Assembly: GCA_963836015.1 (NCBI GenBank)
Contig: CAWIIF010000005.1
Coordinates: 186,001-250,000, forward strand
From: CAWCDJ01 sp963836015
Lineage (GTDB): Bacteria; Acidobacteriota; Terriglobia; Bryobacterales; Bryobacteraceae
Length of the DNA stretch: 64,000 nucleotides
Direction of reading: 5' to 3'
Shown here: positions 52,219 to 60,355 of the stretch, piece by piece
Layout of the letters: each line of letters starts with the position of its first letter
Numbering within the stretch: position 1 is the first letter of the stretch
The notes under the pieces: generated by a model
What the model was told of the DNA's origin: nothing
What the model saw: only the letters and a program-made list of their open reading frames with translations
Databases searched by the model: none
Position numbers and translations under genes: made by a program

Positions 52219-52797
52219 ATGATCAAATGGGCACTTCAAAGAGCGATTGACAAATTCGAGCGGGACTGGAAATATGACGGCAGTTACATGCGCGACATCA
52301 TCGACGCGAGTCCGCGCGCCGCGTGGCTGTTTTCCCGCGCTGCCGCCCTCGGACAGTTCCGGCGTGACGTCCCAATCGAGCCATGGTACGCCGCCGGCCT
52401 TACCGCCGTGCGCCACGAGGACTGCGGCCCATGTACGCAGTTGGGCGTGACGATGGCGGAGCGTGCCGGCGTCAGTCCCGCGGTTCTGCGCGCAGTGCTC
52501 GCCGACAATGCCGCCGCCATGCCGCCGGAGGTCGCATTGGTGTGGAAATTCACGCGCGCCACGCTCGCGCACGATCCTGCCGCCGATGAGTATCGCGACG
52601 CGATCGTGAAGCGCTGGGGACGGCGGGCCCTTGTCAGTCTGGCTTTTGCCATTACCGCGGCGCGAATCTATCCAACGGTCAAGTACGCCCTTGGCCACGG
52701 CAAGGCCTGCATGCGGGTCGTCGTTGGCGGCACGCCGGTGGTGTTCGATCACGGCCGGGTTCCGGAGCCGGCGGATGTGGCGGTGCGCACTTCGTGA
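52219..52797 (+). CDS. AhpD/carboxymuconolactone-decarboxylase-like protein (ECF41 partner)
   Basis: 192 aa. The AhpD-like C-x-x-C appears as DCGPC in 'RHEDCGPCTQLGVTMAERAGVSPAVLRAVL' near residues 78-81. The helical surroundings 'YAAGLTAVRHED' and 'VALVWKFTRATLAHDPAADEYRDAIVKRWG' fit the carboxymuconolactone-decarboxylase fold. AGGAGGAACGAC precedes the ATG. Members of this group sit next to ECF41 sigma factors as their main target. The protein is probably a small redox or peroxide-related enzyme. It overlaps the sigma gene by 4 bp (GTGA). Confidence 0.88.
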   Translation: MIKWALQRAIDKFERDWKYDGSYMRDIIDASPRAAWLFSRAAALGQFRRDVPIEPWYAAGLTAVRHEDCGPCTQLGVTMAERAGVSPAVLRAVLADNAAAMPPEVALVWKFTRATLAHDPAADEYRDAIVKRWGRRALVSLAFAITAARIYPTVKYALGHGKACMRVVVGGTPVVFDHGRVPEPADVAVRTS

Positions 52798-53735
52798 GCT
52801 CCGCGAGCGGGATGTCGAATCCGGCCGCGAGCTTCGAGCCGTACCGCCGGCGCCTGCTCGGTCTCGCATACCGCATGCTTGGGTCGATCGCTGACGCCGA
52901 GGACGCGGTGCAGGAGGCGTACCTGCGCTGGCATGCGGCAGACCGCGACAAAGTGTCGGACCCGAGAGCCTTTCTAATGACCACGACGGCGCGGATTTGT
53001 CTCGATATGCTGACCTCGGCGCGGGCGCGGCGCGAGGAGTACGTCGGTCCCTGGCTGCCAGAGCCGGTTGTCGACACGGCAGCGCTGGCGCCCGACAGCC
53101 ACACGGAACTGGCCGAGGATTTGTCCATAGCACTGCTCTTGACGCTGGACCGGCTGTCGCCGCTTGAGCGGGCTGCCTTCCTGCTGCACGACGTGTTCGA
53201 TTTCTCGTTTACCGAAGTGGCCGCGGCACTGGAGCGGAGCGAGGCTGCGTGCCGGCAGCTTGCCGCTCGCGCACGCGCCCACGTGCGCGCAGTACGGCCG
53301 CGCGGCACCGTCGCGCCGCCGGCGCGCTCGGGCGAGATCGATGCGAAGCATGCGCAACTCATGTCCGCATTCGTGGCGGCAACGCGTTCGGGCGATCTCA
53401 ACGCGCTGACGCAGCTGCTCGCGAGCGACGTGCGCGTCGTGACGGACGGCGGCGGCAAGGTGGCGGCGGCGCTGAACGTGCTCGACGGCGCCGATCGCAC
53501 GGCGCGGTTCCTGGTCGGCGCCACACGCAAAGGGTGGCGCGAGGACTTCACGCTGCGCTTTGCGACTATTAATGGCCTGCCCGGCGTCATTCTGGACGGA
53601 CCCGAGGGGCCGGTTCAGACTACGACTTTCGCGATTGAGGGCGACGTTATTCGGGCGCTGTACGTGGTACGCAATCCGGACAAGTTGCGGCATTTAGCGG
53701 CGGCATCGGGGCCGCACGAAAGCAGTCCCCGATGA
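52794..53735 (+). CDS. sigJ: ECF41-family sigma factor with SnoaL-like C-terminal domain
   Basis: 313 aa from GTG. Regions 2 and 4 span ~14-170 ('YRRRLLGLAYRMLGSIADAEDAVQEAYLRWH', 'LERAAFLLHDVFDFSFTEVAAALERSEAACRQL'). The linker motif WLPEP lies near residue 87, and the C-terminal SnoaL-like domain carries DGGGK (~218) and NPDKL (~293). These three motifs define ECF41. In that group the C-terminal domain acts as a built-in regulator instead of an anti-sigma factor. Its partner gene lies just upstream, behind a matching promoter. Confidence 0.95.
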   Translation: MSSASGMSNPAASFEPYRRRLLGLAYRMLGSIADAEDAVQEAYLRWHAADRDKVSDPRAFLMTTTARICLDMLTSARARREEYVGPWLPEPVVDTAALAPDSHTELAEDLSIALLLTLDRLSPLERAAFLLHDVFDFSFTEVAAALERSEAACRQLAARARAHVRAVRPRGTVAPPARSGEIDAKHAQLMSAFVAATRSGDLNALTQLLASDVRVVTDGGGKVAAALNVLDGADRTARFLVGATRKGWREDFTLRFATINGLPGVILDGPEGPVQTTTFAIEGDVIRALYVVRNPDKLRHLAAASGPHESSPR

Positions 53736-53803
53736 GCAAGCAGTCTTCGGCGTCGTCATCCCCGGGTTCCTCGCGAAAGGCAGCTGACAGGCGGTCGTTT
53801 TCA

Positions 53804-56302
53804 TTACTCCCAACGGAGGGCGCTCATCGGATCGATCGCGGTGGCGCGGCGGGCGGGGATGTAGCCGGCCAGGGCGGTTACGGCGGCGATCCCCAGCGAG
53901 GCGGCGGCCATGGTGAGTAAGTCGGTAGGTTGGACGCCGAATAACTGCGTCTGAATCAGGCGAGTTACGGCATAGGCGCCGACGAGGCCGATGGCCACGC
54001 CGATGCCGGCGAGCGTGAGGGTTTCGCGCAACACCATCCACACCACGGAGCCCTGGCCTGCGCCGAGGGCCATGCGGATCCCGATCTCGCGCGTGCGGCG
54101 GGCCACCATGAAGGCCATCACGCCATAGAGCCCGAGGGCCGCGAGCAGGGTGGCGAGACATCCGAAGACGCTCGAAAGGGTGGCCAGGAGCCGCTCGGTG
54201 AGCAGCGAGATCTCCATCTGGTGGTCCAAGGTGCGCATATCGTACATGGGCACGCCGGCATCCACTCCGCGGACGGCCGCGCGCAGGGTGTTGAACATGC
54301 TGGTAGGGTCGCCGGGGGCGCGCACGTAGACCGTACCTCCGTTAGGCCCCGACTGAGCAGCGGGAACATAGAGCTCGTAGGGAATCTCGTCGCGCAGGCT
54401 TTCGTATTTCGTATCGCCCACCACGCCCACGATCTGGATATCCGTCTTGGTGCCCGGATCGATACCCATGCCGATGTGGCGGCCGAGGGGGTTGGCGTCC
54501 CCGAAGTACCGCTTGACGAACTTCTGGTTCACGATCCCCACTTTGGGGGCTCCGGCGACGTCGCGGTCCGTGAAGTCGCGGCCCAGCAGGACGGGGATTT
54601 TCAACGTCTGAAAAAAGCCGGGGCTGCAAAACTGCATGTGCGGATCGGGGCGCTCATCCTGTTTGGCCGAGTAACCTTCGATGGTGACCCAGTTATCCCA
54701 CTCGTTGTCTTCGAGCACCGGGACCACGGCGAAGGTGTGAGACTCGACGCCGGGGAGCGCGCTCAACGTTTCGTGGAGGCGCCGGAAATAATCGGTGGTC
54801 CACTTCGGGTCGTAGCGGTTCATGGTGGGATCGACATCGAAGGCGAGCAGGTTTTTGACCTCGAAGCCGGGATTGAGCGTTTTCAGGTTGCGAAGGCTCT
54901 GCAGGAACAGCCCGGCGCCGATCAGCAGGAGCAGGGAAAGCGACACCTGCGCCACGACCAGGCCTTTGCGCAATCCGGCGGAGCCGCCGTGGAGCACACT
55001 GCCCGCCTGGTCTTTCAGGGTATTCGCCAGGCTCGGACGGGTGGATTGCATCGCCGGAACCAGTCCGAAGACGCCGCCCGCCAAGAGCGAGATGACGAAG
55101 GTGAAACCGAGGACGGTCCAATCGGGGGTGCTGGAAAGGGAGAGCGGGGTGTGTCCGGAGGGCAGAAAATCGATCAAGGCCTGGTCGATCACGATGGCCA
55201 GGCCGACGCCTAAAGACCCGCCGACCGCCGCGAGCACCAGGCTTTCCACCAGCAACTGGCGGATGAGCCGACCGCGCCCCGCGCCCAATGCCAGGCGGAC
55301 GGCGATCTCCTTCTGGCGCGCCGAGGCGCGCGCGATCAGCAGATTCGCCAGGTTGGAGCAGGCGATGAGGAGCACGAGGCCGACGATGCCCATGAGGGCG
55401 AAGAGCGGCTTGGAGTAGGCCTTGCGAAGGTTGGAGCGGCCCTTGGAGCCGGGCATCACCTCCATCCACATTTTGAGGAACTCCTGCTTGACGAGAGGCG
55501 CGGCCTTGGCGAAGGGCTTCTCCGTCACCTCGCGGTTCAGAATCTGGTGGAACAGCGGCTGCAGCCCGGCTTGCGCCTTCTCCCTGGTGATGCCGGGCTT
55601 GAGGCGGCCGAAGACCTCGGTCCAGCGGAACCGGTCGTTATTCAGGCGGCTGAAATCCGAACGGGGCAGGTCGTCCTTCATGGTCATCGGAATGCGGATC
55701 TGGGGCGCGCGGCCGGGCTCCACGCCGTCGAACCCCGCCGGGCTCACACCGATGATGGTGAGCGACCGGCCATTGACCACGATCTGCTTACCGACGATGT
55801 TGCGGTCAGCGCCGAAGCGCGCGCGCCAGTAGCCGTAGCTGAGCACGGCGAGGGGATGGCCGCCCTGGACCAGATCGTCGGAAGCGGTGAAGACGCGGCC
55901 CGCAGCCGCGCCGATTCCGAGGACCGGGAAGTAGTTGCCGGAAACAAAATCGGCCCCGATCAGCTCCGTGCGGCCCTCGAACGAAGCGCTCACGGTGCTC
56001 GGGTAGGTGCAGAACATGCCGCTGAAGACCTGGTTCTTGTCGCGGATTTCCTGATACATCGGGTAAGAAAGCCGATCGGGACCGTTATTGCCGCCGTAGT
56101 GCCGGCCGCGCCCCGCCAGCATCACGAGCTGCTCCGGATCTTTCACGGGAAGCGGCTGCAGGATGAGCTGGTTGATGAGGGTGAAGATCGCGGTGTTGGC
56201 TCCTATGCCCAGGGCAAGCGAAAGCACGGCTACAGCCAGAAAAACGGGCGACTTGCGCAAGGAGCGCAGGGAATACAGGAGATCTCGCAGTATCGCGGCC
56301 AT
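53804..56302 (-). CDS. ADOP-type FtsX/MacB permease without prefix domain
   Basis: 832 aa from the ATG at 56300-56302. The N-terminus 'LLYSLRSLRKSPVFLAVAVLSLALGIGANTAIFTLINQLIL' is the ADOP start without the 75-residue prefix. A periplasmic domain, an FtsX block ('MGIVGLVLLIACSNLANLLIARASARQKEIAVRLALGAGRGRLIRQLL'), a second periplasmic domain and the C-terminal FtsX block ('GVMAFMVARRTREIGIRMALGAGQGSVVWMVL', 'RRATAIDPMSALRWE') follow. No PadR or ATPase gene is adjacent. TATAAC lies exactly 6 nt before the ATG. The upstream frame to 56575 is antisense to the amylase end. Confidence 0.92.
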   Translation of the reverse strand: MAAILRDLLYSLRSLRKSPVFLAVAVLSLALGIGANTAIFTLINQLILQPLPVKDPEQLVMLAGRGRHYGGNNGPDRLSYPMYQEIRDKNQVFSGMFCTYPSTVSASFEGRTELIGADFVSGNYFPVLGIGAAAGRVFTASDDLVQGGHPLAVLSYGYWRARFGADRNIVGKQIVVNGRSLTIIGVSPAGFDGVEPGRAPQIRIPMTMKDDLPRSDFSRLNNDRFRWTEVFGRLKPGITREKAQAGLQPLFHQILNREVTEKPFAKAAPLVKQEFLKMWMEVMPGSKGRSNLRKAYSKPLFALMGIVGLVLLIACSNLANLLIARASARQKEIAVRLALGAGRGRLIRQLLVESLVLAAVGGSLGVGLAIVIDQALIDFLPSGHTPLSLSSTPDWTVLGFTFVISLLAGGVFGLVPAMQSTRPSLANTLKDQAGSVLHGGSAGLRKGLVVAQVSLSLLLLIGAGLFLQSLRNLKTLNPGFEVKNLLAFDVDPTMNRYDPKWTTDYFRRLHETLSALPGVESHTFAVVPVLEDNEWDNWVTIEGYSAKQDERPDPHMQFCSPGFFQTLKIPVLLGRDFTDRDVAGAPKVGIVNQKFVKRYFGDANPLGRHIGMGIDPGTKTDIQIVGVVGDTKYESLRDEIPYELYVPAAQSGPNGGTVYVRAPGDPTSMFNTLRAAVRGVDAGVPMYDMRTLDHQMEISLLTERLLATLSSVFGCLATLLAALGLYGVMAFMVARRTREIGIRMALGAGQGSVVWMVLRETLTLAGIGVAIGLVGAYAVTRLIQTQLFGVQPTDLLTMAAASLGIAAVTALAGYIPARRATAIDPMSALRWE

Positions 56303-56308
56303 CGAGTG

Positions 56309-56314
56309 GTTATA
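56309..56314 (-). promoter_or_regulatory. -10 TATAAC for a leaderless ADOP transcript
   Basis: TATAAC on the minus strand ends 6 nt before the ATG at 56302; there is no ribosome site. It lies between the 3' end of the amylase gene and this gene. Confidence 0.4.
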
Positions 56315-56358
56315 CTGCGCAGGCACGAAAAGGTTACGGACTTCCGGCGAAAAAACGG

Positions 56359-58476
56359 CTAGTTCTGCCAGTTGACGTTGACGAAGGCCGTCCCGTTGGA
56401 AGGCACCGTGAACTTGTGATTGGGGCCGTTTTCCCAGGTGACGGCGCCGTTGCCGGCGATCCTGATGAATTTGAATTCGATGGCCGCGCCCGCGGGCACC
56501 CCGACATTCAGAAACCAGTTCGGGTAGTTGGGCGCCAGCATGGGGCCGACCGCGCCATCCCAGGTGGTGCTCCAATTCCCGAGCTCCACGGTGCTTCCGG
56601 TGAGGAAGATGTAGTCGCCGAAGTTGGTGGGGGTGGCGCTATTTACGGTGAACGTCACTGGGATCAGTCTGGCGCCGAGGACCGTGAATGGCACGGTGTT
56701 GGAGACATGCGAGGAGGAATCCCAAACGCTCACATTGTAGTTTCCATTCGCCAGCGCGGGCACTTTGACGACCATTTGCGTAGGGCTCGCACTGACCACG
56801 GCCACGGCGGTGGTCCCGAACCTTACGGTGTTCGTCCCGGAGAAGGCGCCGGCCAGGGTGACCTGCACGCCCGGCTGCGCGACGTCCGGACCGGCCGAGG
56901 CCAGAACGGGCGTGGCAGGCGCGGCGGGCTGAAACTGCCACACCGAAACGGAATGCGCCGGCAGATTGAAGTCCGGGACCGGATTGTTTCCGCCGCCGTT
57001 CTTCACCGTAAGGGACGTCCCGCCGAGGAGACCCAGGTAGTCGCTGTATAATGCCGGCGGGAGCGCCGTGAACAGACCGCCGATTGGGGCCGCGGTCGTC
57101 TCGCTCTTGTTGATCGCCACGAGGACAACGCTCCCGGCGAAGGCGCGCTCGTAGATGTACACATCGTTGGAGATCCAGCGCTGCCGGATCGTGCCGTCGG
57201 GAATGGCTGCGTTGGCTTTGCGGAGGGCCGCCAGTTTCCCGATCAGCTTGTAGGCTGTCGTGGTGGTGTCGAAACTGGTCATCATCGGCCGGTTGAACGG
57301 ATCGTTGCCGTTATTGGTGTCGTTGTGTAGGTACTGCTCGGTGCCGTAGTAGATCACCGGCACGCCGCGACAGGTCATGAGGAACGCCAGCGCCTCGTGG
57401 AGGCGGTTCTGGCTGTTGCGGATGGAGAGGAAACGCTGCCGGTCGTGATTGTCGATAAACGTCACCAGGTCGTTAGCCTGCTGGAAGTTCACCGCCTCCT
57501 GCGAGAGGACGCCATCGATCTCCGGGAATCCGTTGTCCCAGGCGAACACATCGTCGATGGCATGGTAAAGGGGAAAGTCGAGCGCCGAAAAACCCGACCG
57601 GTTGGCGAACTTATAAAGGTCGTGATACAGGGGATCGGAGGTGGTGTCGGCAATCCATTCGCCGAACGTGAAAGTGTCGGCAGTGGTATAAATGCTGTTC
57701 ACGAAAGTGTATAGCCAGCCCCAGGTGGCGTGCTTGATGGCGTCGATCCGGAAACCGTCCACCTTATGCTGCTGGAAGAGCTGCGCGGCGCTCTTCAGGT
57801 AAGCGTCGACCGTGGAGTTCTCCTGGTTGAAATCGGAGAGATTGGACAGTGTGTAATACTGCACCTGGTAGCGATCGTTGAAGTCTTTAATATTCGGGTT
57901 GTGGTGATAGTAACCATTCGTGTCGTTCGTGTAATTGCCTAACAGCGTACCACTGTCATAGAAAGCGCCGAATTCGCCGTTGTTATTGTTGTTGGAATGG
58001 TTCGGCGCGAAATCGACGATCACCTTGATGCCGAGTCCATGAGCGGCCGTGACCAGGTTATCGAAGGCCGTCCAGGAATTGGCGGGGTCTCCGAAGTGCT
58101 CCTCAATCCTCTTGAAATCGCGGCCCTGGTATCCATGATACGGGGCGCCGATCGAGGAACCGCCGATATTGGTGTTTTCGTTGTCCACCGGCGGCGAGAT
58201 CCAGATAGCGGTCACGCCCATTCCGGCCAGGTAGGAGAGTTTCTGCTGGATGCCGGCCAGGTCTCCTCCCCAGTAGGCCTGCCAGTTGGTTTTGGACGGG
58301 TCGTACAAGCCGCTGCTCTGCGGCGGATTGTTATTACCCGAACTTCCATCGAAGAAGCGGTCGGTAATGATCTGGTAGATGACTTCGCGCTTGAAATCGG
58401 CGGAATTCAAGGCGATTGGCGTGAGGAAGGCGAGGGCCAGCGGCAGGCCGAGTTTTACGAGGAGTTGGTTGTACAT
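56359..58476 (-). CDS. Cyclodextrin-glucanotransferase-like GH13 alpha-amylase with TIG and CBM20 domains
   Basis: 705 aa with a signal peptide (GLPLALAFLTPIALNSA). The GH13 A/B domain has 'VIVDFAPNHSNNN', the nucleophile box 'VDGFRIDAIKHATWGW' (Asp near 242), the acid/base 'TFTFGEW' (Glu near 272) and 'VTFIDNHDRQRF' (Asp near 340). A C domain follows, then a TIG/IPT domain (~510-590) and a C-terminal CBM20 starch-binding domain (~600-705, ending 'NWQN'). The A/B-C-D-E order and the DAIKHATWGW box are those of cyclodextrin glucanotransferases and maltogenic amylases. It acts on starch outside the cell, by hydrolysis or transglycosylation. Confidence 0.85.
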   Translation of the reverse strand: MYNQLLVKLGLPLALAFLTPIALNSADFKREVIYQIITDRFFDGSSGNNNPPQSSGLYDPSKTNWQAYWGGDLAGIQQKLSYLAGMGVTAIWISPPVDNENTNIGGSSIGAPYHGYQGRDFKRIEEHFGDPANSWTAFDNLVTAAHGLGIKVIVDFAPNHSNNNNNGEFGAFYDSGTLLGNYTNDTNGYYHHNPNIKDFNDRYQVQYYTLSNLSDFNQENSTVDAYLKSAAQLFQQHKVDGFRIDAIKHATWGWLYTFVNSIYTTADTFTFGEWIADTTSDPLYHDLYKFANRSGFSALDFPLYHAIDDVFAWDNGFPEIDGVLSQEAVNFQQANDLVTFIDNHDRQRFLSIRNSQNRLHEALAFLMTCRGVPVIYYGTEQYLHNDTNNGNDPFNRPMMTSFDTTTTAYKLIGKLAALRKANAAIPDGTIRQRWISNDVYIYERAFAGSVVLVAINKSETTAAPIGGLFTALPPALYSDYLGLLGGTSLTVKNGGGNNPVPDFNLPAHSVSVWQFQPAAPATPVLASAGPDVAQPGVQVTLAGAFSGTNTVRFGTTAVAVVSASPTQMVVKVPALANGNYNVSVWDSSSHVSNTVPFTVLGARLIPVTFTVNSATPTNFGDYIFLTGSTVELGNWSTTWDGAVGPMLAPNYPNWFLNVGVPAGAAIEFKFIRIAGNGAVTWENGPNHKFTVPSNGTAFVNVNWQN

Positions 58477-58567
58477 ATCGCGACTTTATTCTGATACCCG
58501 GCGCTGAATTGTCTGTAAAAGGACCAAGGCGTCTGGAAATCATCTACTATTTGAGAACTGGTTTGCA

Positions 58568-58573
58568 CATAAT
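58568..58573 (+). promoter_or_regulatory. -10-like CATAAT before the DUF2278 gene
   Basis: CATAAT ends 11 nt before the ATG at 58585, giving a leader of only a few nucleotides. The surrounding GCACATAATAGGTGCCACTC resembles GCATAATAGGTACTC at 60341. Confidence 0.35.
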
Positions 58574-58584
58574 AGGTGCCACTC

Positions 58585-59289
58585 ATGGCCAAAACGCTTC
58601 TTTACGGTGTACTGAAAGGTACGGTTACGGGACATCTGCGGGATGCGGATGACGATCACTATCAGATCCTGGTATCGGCAGGCGATGCGATGTTCCGGAT
58701 TGCCGTCAACGTGCACTCGAGCCTCAAGCCGCCGGACCTGCTATTTCAGAGCCTTGCTGCGTTGCCGGCGGAGCTGAAGGAAGGGCTCACAGCGCTGCCC
58801 GCGGGCTTCAAGAAACTGGCGAGCAAGCCAGGCGGACTGGCGCAGGACTTTGTCCGCGGGGGCATTCTCAAGACCGATAAGTTCAAAGTGGTGCCAGGCG
58901 ATGTTCCGGGCGTCGACAACGACCTGAAGGACACGATGGAGAGCGCGGTGGTTGCGGCTGTCGACCAGCAGGGCGCGATGGTCTATGCGTTCGGCGCGAG
59001 GTGGGGTCCGGAGACCAAGAAAGATCAATACTTCAAATTCGTCCCGGGCAACGGGATTCACGACATCCACATGAACCAGGGAAACGACAAGGGTCATGCG
59101 GGCGACGACGGCATCTACCATGACGGGTGCCTGATCTTCGAGTATCCCAATGGGAAATACCGCGCTTTTTTCATGGCCTTCCAGTCGCAGACCTTTCAGA
59201 CGGACGACAAGACGGGCCATGCCCTCACGGGCGGCGGCACGACTCCTACTCCGTCCAAAAAGAAGAAACCACGTAAAAGGCGTAAGTAG
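58585..59289 (+). CDS. DUF2278 (YukJ-like) protein
   Basis: 234 aa. 'LYGVLKGTVTGHLRDADDDHYQILVSAGDAMFRIAVNVHSS' starts the domain, and 'GNGIHDIHMNQGND...DGIYHDGCLIFEYPNGKYRAFFMAFQSQTFQTDDKTGHAL' holds the conserved D-I-H-M-N-Q-G box of DUF2278. The family is cytosolic and uncharacterised; His/Asp residues suggest metal binding or phosphoesterase activity, but none is shown. The tail is lysine/arginine-rich (KKKKPRKRRK), perhaps for nucleic-acid contact. The ATG at 58585 is preferred to the GTG at 58576. Confidence 0.8.
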   Translation: MAKTLLYGVLKGTVTGHLRDADDDHYQILVSAGDAMFRIAVNVHSSLKPPDLLFQSLAALPAELKEGLTALPAGFKKLASKPGGLAQDFVRGGILKTDKFKVVPGDVPGVDNDLKDTMESAVVAAVDQQGAMVYAFGARWGPETKKDQYFKFVPGNGIHDIHMNQGNDKGHAGDDGIYHDGCLIFEYPNGKYRAFFMAFQSQTFQTDDKTGHALTGGGTTPTPSKKKKPRKRRK

Positions 59290-59305
59290 TAGCCGTGGGC
59301 CGGCC

Positions 59306-60331
59306 TTACCCTATCAGGCCGCGCAGAGACTCCTGGTAGGGCGCGCGCGCGACGCCCTTTTCCGTGATGATGGCGGAGACGTAGCGCGCGGGGGTCACGT
59401 CGAAGGCGGGGTTCTCGACCGCCGTTCCGGCGGGCGCGACGGGGTGTCCGAAGACGTGCGTTACTTCGGCGGCGGGGCGCTGCTCGATGGGGATCAGGTC
59501 GCCGGACGCGAGCGTCAGGTCGAGCGTCGAAACCGGCGCGGCGACATAGAACGGCACGCCGTTCTCTTTCGCCAGCACCGCTACCGAGTAGGTGCCCACT
59601 TTGTTGGCCACGTCACCGTTGGCGGCGATGCGGTCGGCGCCGACCACCACGCAGCCGATGCGTCCCGACTTCATGAAATGGCCGGCCATGTTGTCGGTGA
59701 TGAGCGTGGTCGGGATGCCGTCCTGCTGCAACTCCCAGACGGTGAGGCGGGCGCCTTGCAGAAAGGGGCGGGTCTCGTCGGCGAAAACGTCGATCTGCTT
59801 GCCGCACTCCACGGCGGCGCGGATCACTCCGAGCGCGGTGCCGTAGCCGGCGGTGGCGAGGGCTCCGGCGTTGCAGTGGGTGAGCACCGTTTTCGCGGCG
59901 GGAACCAGCGGCGCACCATGGCGGCCGATGGCGCGGTTGATGGCGATGTCCTCTTCCTTTACGAGCTTCGCTTCTTCGACCAGGCGGACGCGGATCTCCG
60001 CGAGGGGACGCCCGCGCATGCCGGCATACAGCCGCTTCATGCGGTCGATAGCCCAGAAGAGGTTGACGGCGGTAGGGCGGGTGCGGGCGAGCGTGCCGCA
60101 GATGGTTTCCACCTGCGCGTCCAGATCGGCGGCGGAGGCATGGAGGACACCGAGGGCCACCCCCATGGCGGCGGCCACCCCGATGGCCGGCGCGCCGCGG
60201 ATGATCATATCCTTGATGGCCGCGGCGACCTCTTCATACGTGCGGCAGGTGACGAACGTCTCTTCGAGCGGCAGCCGGGTCTGGTCGATCATGACCACCC
60301 CGGCATCGGTCCATTGGATTGTTTCCACCAT
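59306..60331 (-). CDS. mtnA: S-methyl-5-thioribose-1-phosphate isomerase
   Basis: 341 aa, the usual length. 'IIRGAPAIGVAAAMGVALGV' (the R-G-A-P-A-I-G box), the catalytic Cys in 'LTHCNAGALATAGYGTALGVIRAA' (~151) and the catalytic Asp in 'VVGADRIAANGDVANKVGTYSVAVLAKENGVPFYVAAP' (~231) identify MtnA. It converts methylthioribose-1-P to methylthioribulose-1-P in methionine salvage. The start at 60329-60331 is chosen because a longer frame to 61705 is antisense to the amidohydrolase gene. No other salvage gene is adjacent. Confidence 0.95.
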   Translation of the reverse strand: MVETIQWTDAGVVMIDQTRLPLEETFVTCRTYEEVAAAIKDMIIRGAPAIGVAAAMGVALGVLHASAADLDAQVETICGTLARTRPTAVNLFWAIDRMKRLYAGMRGRPLAEIRVRLVEEAKLVKEEDIAINRAIGRHGAPLVPAAKTVLTHCNAGALATAGYGTALGVIRAAVECGKQIDVFADETRPFLQGARLTVWELQQDGIPTTLITDNMAGHFMKSGRIGCVVVGADRIAANGDVANKVGTYSVAVLAKENGVPFYVAAPVSTLDLTLASGDLIPIEQRPAAEVTHVFGHPVAPAGTAVENPAFDVTPARYVSAIITEKGVARAPYQESLRGLIG

Positions 60332-60341
60332 GAAGTACCAG

Positions 60342-60348
60342 CATAATA
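60342..60348. promoter_or_regulatory. Overlapping divergent -10 elements (CATAAT / TATTAT)
   Basis: On the plus strand CATAAT (60342-60347) is 8 nt before ATG 60356. On the minus strand TATTAT (60348-60343) is 11 nt before the mtnA ATG (60331). Only 24 bp separate the two starts. The region is a near-palindrome: CATGAAGTACC mirrors GGTACTCATG. Confidence 0.4.
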
Positions 60349-60355
60349 GGTACTC

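Noticed and set aside
59150..60346. A 398-codon plus-strand frame
   Set aside because: It is antisense to mtnA, which has complete catalytic motifs. The frame encodes no recognisable protein.
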